DNA of 55,696 bases, from contig JAFZOS010000086.1 in NCBI GenBank assembly GCA_017550535.1, positions 1 through 55,696 on the forward strand, read 5' to 3'. Positions 51,528-55,696 of this stretch are shown piece after piece. The notes beneath the pieces were generated by a model. That model was given only the letters and a program-made list of their open reading frames with translations. It was not told where the DNA came from and ran no database searches. The position numbers and the translations under genes were made by a program. The stretch comes from Lachnospiraceae bacterium (GTDB lineage Bacteria > Bacillota > Clostridia > Lachnospirales > Lachnospiraceae). Positions within the stretch are counted from its first letter, which is position 1. Each line of letters begins with the position of its first letter.

Positions 51528-53807
51528 ATGAAAAGAGAAGTGGGATCCAATCTTTATATACCAATCTGCCAAATTAAAGATGTAACGGACATGATGCTGC
51601 CGTACTGCGGAGGTAAGGGCGCGTCTTTGGTTAAGCTTAAAAGGGCGGGATTGCCCGTTCCCGACGGATATATACTGGCTCCGGATGCAGACATTGAAGT
51701 AATATCAGGCATAAAGGACAGGCTTAAGGGAACTTATGCCGTAAGATCCTCGGCGCTTAATGAAGACGGCGAACATGCATCCTTTGCGGGAGCATATGAA
51801 ACCGTAACGGATGTCAGGGTTGAAGACATTGAAGAGGCCGTCAAAAAGGTAAGGGCATCCGCAGGCGATAAAAGGGTTGAGTCTTATGCAAGGGAACAGG
51901 GAGTAGCGCCTGATAAGATCGCCGTAGTGATCCAGGAATTTGTTAAGCCCGAATACGCGGGTGTTGTATTTACTTCCGATCCGATAACTGGGTCATCAGC
52001 CCGGATGACCGGGAACTATGTAAGGGGCGAAGGCGAGCTTTTGGTATCCGGTATGGGTGATGCCGCTGAGTTTGTTTTTGACGCACGAAAGAACAGATAC
52101 GACGGTCCCGATGAATTTAAAAGATATGCCGGGAAGCTTTATAAGTACTGTAAAAAGATAAAGGATCTGTGGGACTGCGCCGTTGACATCGAGTGGGCGG
52201 TTTCAGGCGGCAGGGTATATATACTTCAGGCACGGCCCATAACTACCGTAAGCCGCGGCAGCGAAGATAAGTATATGTTAAACGGTACTCATGCAGGCGA
52301 ATTCTTAATGACACGGACCAATGTCGGTGAAATATTCGGCATGCCGGTTTCTCCCGTTACATACAGCATCCAGGAAAAGATCTGCGACAGTGTTGCGATG
52401 CCTCATTTTATTGACAATATTTACGGCCAGGCATATTTAAATGTCAGTGTTGTTGCTTCATCGATCGTTTCTCTGGGGGTATCGGACAAAAAGGCAGTAA
52501 AGCTTATAAAGGATATCGTAGGCAGGCTTCCCGAAGGGGTTACGGTACCCATATATCCCGTAAGGGGCTCTAAGACGATCGGGAAGGTGATCGCTCTCCT
52601 TCGGCCTAAGAAAACAAATAAAGACATGGGTCTTGACTACAGCCCCGTGATCTTTTCAAAGATAGATGCCCTTACAACAAGGGAGGAACTTAAGGCTTTC
52701 TGGGATGATGAAATGCTTCCCTACATCATGTCTTCCCTTGCCGAGGTATTTAAGGGTGTAAACATCACGGGCCTGTTTACGGTTAAAAACAAGGTGGAGA
52801 AAATGTGCGGTCCCGACCTTGCAAACCGCCTTCTTTCAGGATGTGCGGGTATCATCGACAGCATGAAGCCCCTGCTGTGGCTTGAAGATCTTAACGAGGG
52901 CAGGATAACAAGGGAGCAATACCTTGAGGAATGCGGTCATCGCCATTCAAATGAGATGGAACTCATGATGCCGTTCCCTTATGAAGATCCGACGTTTCCG
53001 GAAGAGCGGCTTAAAAGCCACATGGCTTCGGGAGTAAACGTACATAAGATGAAGGAAGAATCACAGGCGCGGTTTGCTGATGCACTGAAGGAATTCGACT
53101 CTCTGTACCCGCGCAGGTCAAATAAGATCCGCAAGGCTCTTTCAAAATACGCAAAGGCAAACGATGACCGTGAACGTGTAAGGAACAAGGGTGTCAGGAT
53201 ATTCTGCGCACTCCGTAAATATCTCTTAAGGATCGCGGAAGTTATGGATATCGGAAACGATGGCATATTCATGCTGTATATCGATGAAATCCTTAAAATG
53301 CTCTCCGGCGATGACAGTGTCCTTGATAAGATCCCTCCAAGGCGTGAGCTCTACGACAGATACCTTGAGTATCCTAATTTCCCCAATATCATCGTCGGCA
53401 GGTTTGATCCGGATGAATGGGTAAAAGATCAAGACAGGCGTAATGACTTTTATTCTTTCGGTTTAAGAGATGAGTCCCCGGCGGATAATGATGTTAAGGG
53501 GTTCCCCGGAGCCGCGGGAGTTGTTACCGGGAAGGTGCGCGTGGTAACGGATGTGGAAGATGCTGCGTATCTTGAAAAGGGCGAGATACTGGTAACCTGC
53601 GCTACGAATATCGGGTGGACGGTTTATTTTCCGTTAGCCGCCGCCATTGTCACCGATATCGGAGCCCCGCTGTCTCATGCCGCCATAGTCGCAAGGGAAT
53701 TCGGGATACCTGCGGTTGTCGGCTGCGGTAACGCAACTACAGTATTAAAGACGGGAGATACCGTCACCGTAAACGGGGCGGCAGGCACTGTAACGATCCT
53801 TGAATGA
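51528..53807 (+). CDS. PEP-synthase-like dikinase of rifampicin phosphotransferase architecture
   Basis: The protein has 759 residues. An N-terminal PPDK-type ATP-grasp domain (GGKGASLVKLKRAG, TYAVRSSALNEDG, VIQEFVKPEYAGVVFT, ILQARPI; about 20-250) is followed by a large central region and a C-terminal swivelling phosphohistidine domain with TDIGAPLSHAAIVAREFGIPAVVG (catalytic His about 707). There is no PEP/pyruvate TIM barrel at the end. This ATP-grasp/middle/His order is that of rifampicin phosphotransferase and related dikinases that phosphorylate small molecules. The acceptor is unknown. ATG 51528 is chosen because upstream in-frame codons lie in the palindromic repeat. Confidence 0.82.
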   Translation: MKREVGSNLYIPICQIKDVTDMMLPYCGGKGASLVKLKRAGLPVPDGYILAPDADIEVISGIKDRLKGTYAVRSSALNEDGEHASFAGAYETVTDVRVEDIEEAVKKVRASAGDKRVESYAREQGVAPDKIAVVIQEFVKPEYAGVVFTSDPITGSSARMTGNYVRGEGELLVSGMGDAAEFVFDARKNRYDGPDEFKRYAGKLYKYCKKIKDLWDCAVDIEWAVSGGRVYILQARPITTVSRGSEDKYMLNGTHAGEFLMTRTNVGEIFGMPVSPVTYSIQEKICDSVAMPHFIDNIYGQAYLNVSVVASSIVSLGVSDKKAVKLIKDIVGRLPEGVTVPIYPVRGSKTIGKVIALLRPKKTNKDMGLDYSPVIFSKIDALTTREELKAFWDDEMLPYIMSSLAEVFKGVNITGLFTVKNKVEKMCGPDLANRLLSGCAGIIDSMKPLLWLEDLNEGRITREQYLEECGHRHSNEMELMMPFPYEDPTFPEERLKSHMASGVNVHKMKEESQARFADALKEFDSLYPRRSNKIRKALSKYAKANDDRERVRNKGVRIFCALRKYLLRIAEVMDIGNDGIFMLYIDEILKMLSGDDSVLDKIPPRRELYDRYLEYPNFPNIIVGRFDPDEWVKDQDRRNDFYSFGLRDESPADNDVKGFPGAAGVVTGKVRVVTDVEDAAYLEKGEILVTCATNIGWTVYFPLAAAIVTDIGAPLSHAAIVAREFGIPAVVGCGNATTVLKTGDTVTVNGAAGTVTILE

Positions 53808-53859
53808 AGCTGTAAGTATCCGGGAGTCGGGGGCTGTGTCTCCTGACTCTTATGTTGTG

Positions 53860-53888
53860 TTGAATTGTCATAAACCGTATGATAAACT
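53860..53888 (+). promoter_or_regulatory. Promoter of pyrF
   Basis: TTGAAT (53860-53865), a 17-base spacer and TAAACT (53883-53888), start near 53895 and RBS GGGAGG before the ATG. A loose hairpin (GAGTC...GACTC, about 53824-53849) precedes it. Confidence 0.55.
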
Positions 53889-53924
53889 GTGGTATTGGTG
53901 ATATAAAACCCGGGAGGATGTTCC

Positions 53925-54854
53925 ATGATAAATAAACTCATCGAAAACATAAAACAGACTAACGCTCCTATAGTGGTGGGACTTGATCCCATGCTTAAAT
54001 ATGTGCCGGAGCACATAACAAAAAAGGCATATGATAAGTGCGGCGAAAACCTTGAAGGTGCGGCCGAGGCGATATGGCAGTTTAACAAGGGTATCATAGA
54101 TGCGGTCTATGATCTTATACCTGCGGTCAAACCTCAGATAGCGATGTATGAACAGTTCGGCATTCCGGGTCTTATCGCATTCAAGAAAACAGTTGATTAC
54201 TGTAAGGATAAGGACCTCGTTGTCATAGGCGATATAAAGAGGGGAGACATAGGCTCCACTTCCGAGGCATACGCTACGGGGCATCTGGGAAAGGTTAAGA
54301 TAGGAAATGAGGAGTTTGCCGGATTTGACGAGGATTTTGTGACGGTAAATCCCTATCTGGGTTCCGACGGAGTGCAGCCCTTCATCGATGTGTGCGCTAA
54401 GGAAAAGAAGGGCATATTTGTGCTTGTAAAAACATCCAATAAAAGCAGCGGGGAATTCCAGGACAGGAAGATAAGCGATGCGGATGAGCGGCCGCTTTAT
54501 GAGCTTGTCGGCGAGCAGGTCGATAAATGGGGAAGTAAGCTCATGGGTGATGAGTACAGCTATGTCGGTGCGGTCGTCGGCGCGACCTATCCCGAGCAGG
54601 GAAAGATACTGCGCGAGCTTATGCCAAAGACTTATATCCTGGTTCCCGGGTATGGAGCTCAGGGCGGCAAGGGAGCCGACCTTAAGCATTTCTTTAATAA
54701 GGACGGACTTGGCGCTATCATCAATTCATCACGCGGTATAATCGCCGCATACACGAACGAAAAATACAGCCGGTACGGGGCGAAGAATTATGCTGACGCT
54801 TCCCGCGCCGCAGTTATTGATATGAGGAAAGATATTTCAGAGAACGCCCTGTAG
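53925..54854 (+). CDS. pyrF: Orotidine-5'-phosphate decarboxylase, type 2
   Basis: This 309-residue enzyme performs the last step of UMP synthesis. The catalytic lysine block is IGDIKRGDIGST (about residues 101-112), with the N-terminal GLDPMLKYVP and the phosphate-binding VPGYGAQGGKG (about 242-252). The length and sequence match the longer type 2 group. yigZ follows 7 bases later; no other pyr genes are adjacent. Confidence 0.95.
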   Translation: MINKLIENIKQTNAPIVVGLDPMLKYVPEHITKKAYDKCGENLEGAAEAIWQFNKGIIDAVYDLIPAVKPQIAMYEQFGIPGLIAFKKTVDYCKDKDLVVIGDIKRGDIGSTSEAYATGHLGKVKIGNEEFAGFDEDFVTVNPYLGSDGVQPFIDVCAKEKKGIFVLVKTSNKSSGEFQDRKISDADERPLYELVGEQVDKWGSKLMGDEYSYVGAVVGATYPEQGKILRELMPKTYILVPGYGAQGGKGADLKHFFNKDGLGAIINSSRGIIAAYTNEKYSRYGAKNYADASRAAVIDMRKDISENAL

Positions 54855-54861
54855 GTAAAAT

Positions 54862-55509
54862 ATGTCCGGATATAAATGCATCTACGAAGGCGGCATGGGC
54901 GAAATCGAGGAAAAAAAGTCACGGTTTATCTGCCATGTCAAACCCGTTGAAACGGAAGAAGAAGCTGTAGCCTTCATAAACGCAAAGAAAAAAGAATACT
55001 GGGACGCAAGGCACAACTGCTCGGCATTCGTTATAGGTAAAAATGCCGAGCTTACACGTTGTTCGGATGACGGTGAACCGGCAGGCACTGCGGGACGCCC
55101 GATGCTTGAAGTGCTGCTTAATGAGGAGATAAGGAACGTTGCCGTTGTGGTGACAAGGTATTTCGGCGGAGTACTCCTCGGTACAGGCGGCCTTGTGCGC
55201 GCCTATCAGGCAGCGGTAAAGGCGGGGCTTGAAGAAAGCAGTATCATTGAGAAGCTTGAAGGTTTCAAGGCAACACTTACGACCGATTACACGACCGTAG
55301 GCAAGCTGCAATATATATTCGAGAAAAATAAGTACACGGTGCTTGATTCCAAATATGAGGACAGCGTGACCTTTAACCTTCTCATTCCCGCAGAAGGCTG
55401 GGACGCTGCAAAAGCGGCAGTGACCGAAGCAACAGCAGGCCAGTGCGAACTTATTAAGGAATGCGAATGCATATACGGCATCATAGACGGAAAAGCGCTT
55501 GTTTTTTAG
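54862..55509 (+). CDS. yigZ: YigZ/IMPACT family protein
   Basis: This 215-residue protein shows the UPF0029 N-domain with EEKKSRFICHVKPVETEEEA, CSAFVIG, the DDGEPAGTAGRPML box (about residues 73-86) and the VVVTRYFGGVLLGTGGLVRAY signature (about 98-118), plus the small DUF1949 C-domain. The family binds RNA or ribosomes and is linked to translation control; exact activity is uncertain. It sits 7 bases after pyrF. Confidence 0.92.
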   Translation: MSGYKCIYEGGMGEIEEKKSRFICHVKPVETEEEAVAFINAKKKEYWDARHNCSAFVIGKNAELTRCSDDGEPAGTAGRPMLEVLLNEEIRNVAVVVTRYFGGVLLGTGGLVRAYQAAVKAGLEESSIIEKLEGFKATLTTDYTTVGKLQYIFEKNKYTVLDSKYEDSVTFNLLIPAEGWDAAKAAVTEATAGQCELIKECECIYGIIDGKALVF

Positions 55510-55543
55510 AAAACGCTGAAAAATAAAAAGATTGGAGTAAGTT

Positions 55544-55696
55544 ATGTTAACCAAGAGAGAAGATATCAGAAATATCGCCATAATCGCGCATGTCGATCAC
55601 GGCAAAACAACGCTCGTTGATGAGCTGTTAAAGCAAAGCGGTGTTTTTAGGGAGAATCAGGAAGTCGCCGAACGTGTGATGGACTCTAACGATATC
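55544..55696 (+). CDS. typA: Translational GTPase TypA/BipA (5' end only)
   Basis: The first 51 codons are present: [20 protein letters not shown] includes the start of the G1 loop, continuing [13 protein letters not shown] and ERVMDSNDI, as in BipA/TypA. GGAG lies 6 bases upstream. The gene is cut by the window end. TypA is a ribosome-associated GTPase involved in assembly and stress adaptation. Confidence 0.9.
   Translation, partial: MLTKREDIRNIAIIAHVDHGKTTLVDELLKQSGVFRENQEVAERVMDSNDI

Noticed and set aside
53813-53860. Terminator or pyrimidine attenuator before pyrF
   Set aside because: The GAGTC...GACTC pairing is short, the loop is G-rich and no T-tract follows; not enough to call.

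Overview
The window is a gene-dense chromosomal segment of an anaerobic, low-to-mid GC Firmicute, most likely a member of the Lachnospiraceae. The evidence is strong AGGAGG ribosome-binding sites, an electron-bifurcating [FeFe]-hydrogenase operon, an oxygen-sensitive class III ribonucleotide reductase, a type 2 PyrF, a YqhQ-PrmC-PrfA cluster after rpmE, and several Lachnospiraceae-style orphan proteins (DUF4234 zinc-ribbon, DUF3048, TraX, DUF2752). I see no tRNA or rRNA gene, no CRISPR array, no phage and no transposase gene.

Layout. 1-4282: the end of an upstream gene, then hydC-hydB-hydA, the NAD- and ferredoxin-coupled hydrogenase. 4366-8082: thrH on the minus strand, then three accessory genes (a small acidic repeat protein, an FMN split-barrel protein, a 501-residue unknown) and a DJ-1/PfpI protein. 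8083-14595: protein quality control, with a structured leader, then tig, clpP, clpX, lon and engB; lon carries a single-base frameshift. 14598-21113: Mn-type cation exporter, hup, rho, rpmE, yqhQ, prmC, prfA. 21203-31553: a signalling and accessory block holding a GGDEF(degenerate)-EAL protein, mtnA, a large secreted transglutaminase-like protein, two PTS EIIC-family proteins (one fused to a c-di-GMP phosphodiesterase) and a divergent HPr-like protein that lacks the phosphorylatable His. 31636-37005: a nuclease-helicase fusion, two small membrane proteins and a chemoreceptor. 37088-43176: argC, lgt, lepB, an MBOAT/SGNH acyltransferase pair and a DUF3048 lipoprotein. 43287-46701: an ATP-grasp ligase translationally coupled to a MATE exporter with an extra C-terminal domain. 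46709-55696: TraX-like protein, TPR lipoprotein, nrdD with an elaborate leader, a rifampicin-phosphotransferase-like dikinase, pyrF, yigZ and the start of typA.

Four copies of a nearly perfect 66-78 bp palindrome (arms 27-33 bp, core GGGGACGGTTCTTCCGTC) sit at gene ends at 4291, 21128, 43192 and 51433. They look like a small non-autonomous mobile or REP-like family.

The best candidates for something undescribed are: (i) the sugar-permease/EAL fusion with its companion EIIC protein and nearby His-less HPr, which could couple sugar sensing to c-di-GMP turnover; (ii) the ATP-grasp/MATE pair, which could make and export a small peptide-like product; and (iii) the nrdD leader, with candidate NrdR boxes, a promoter-proximal terminator and a coupled mini-ORF. 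All functions are read from sequence alone and no database search was possible.
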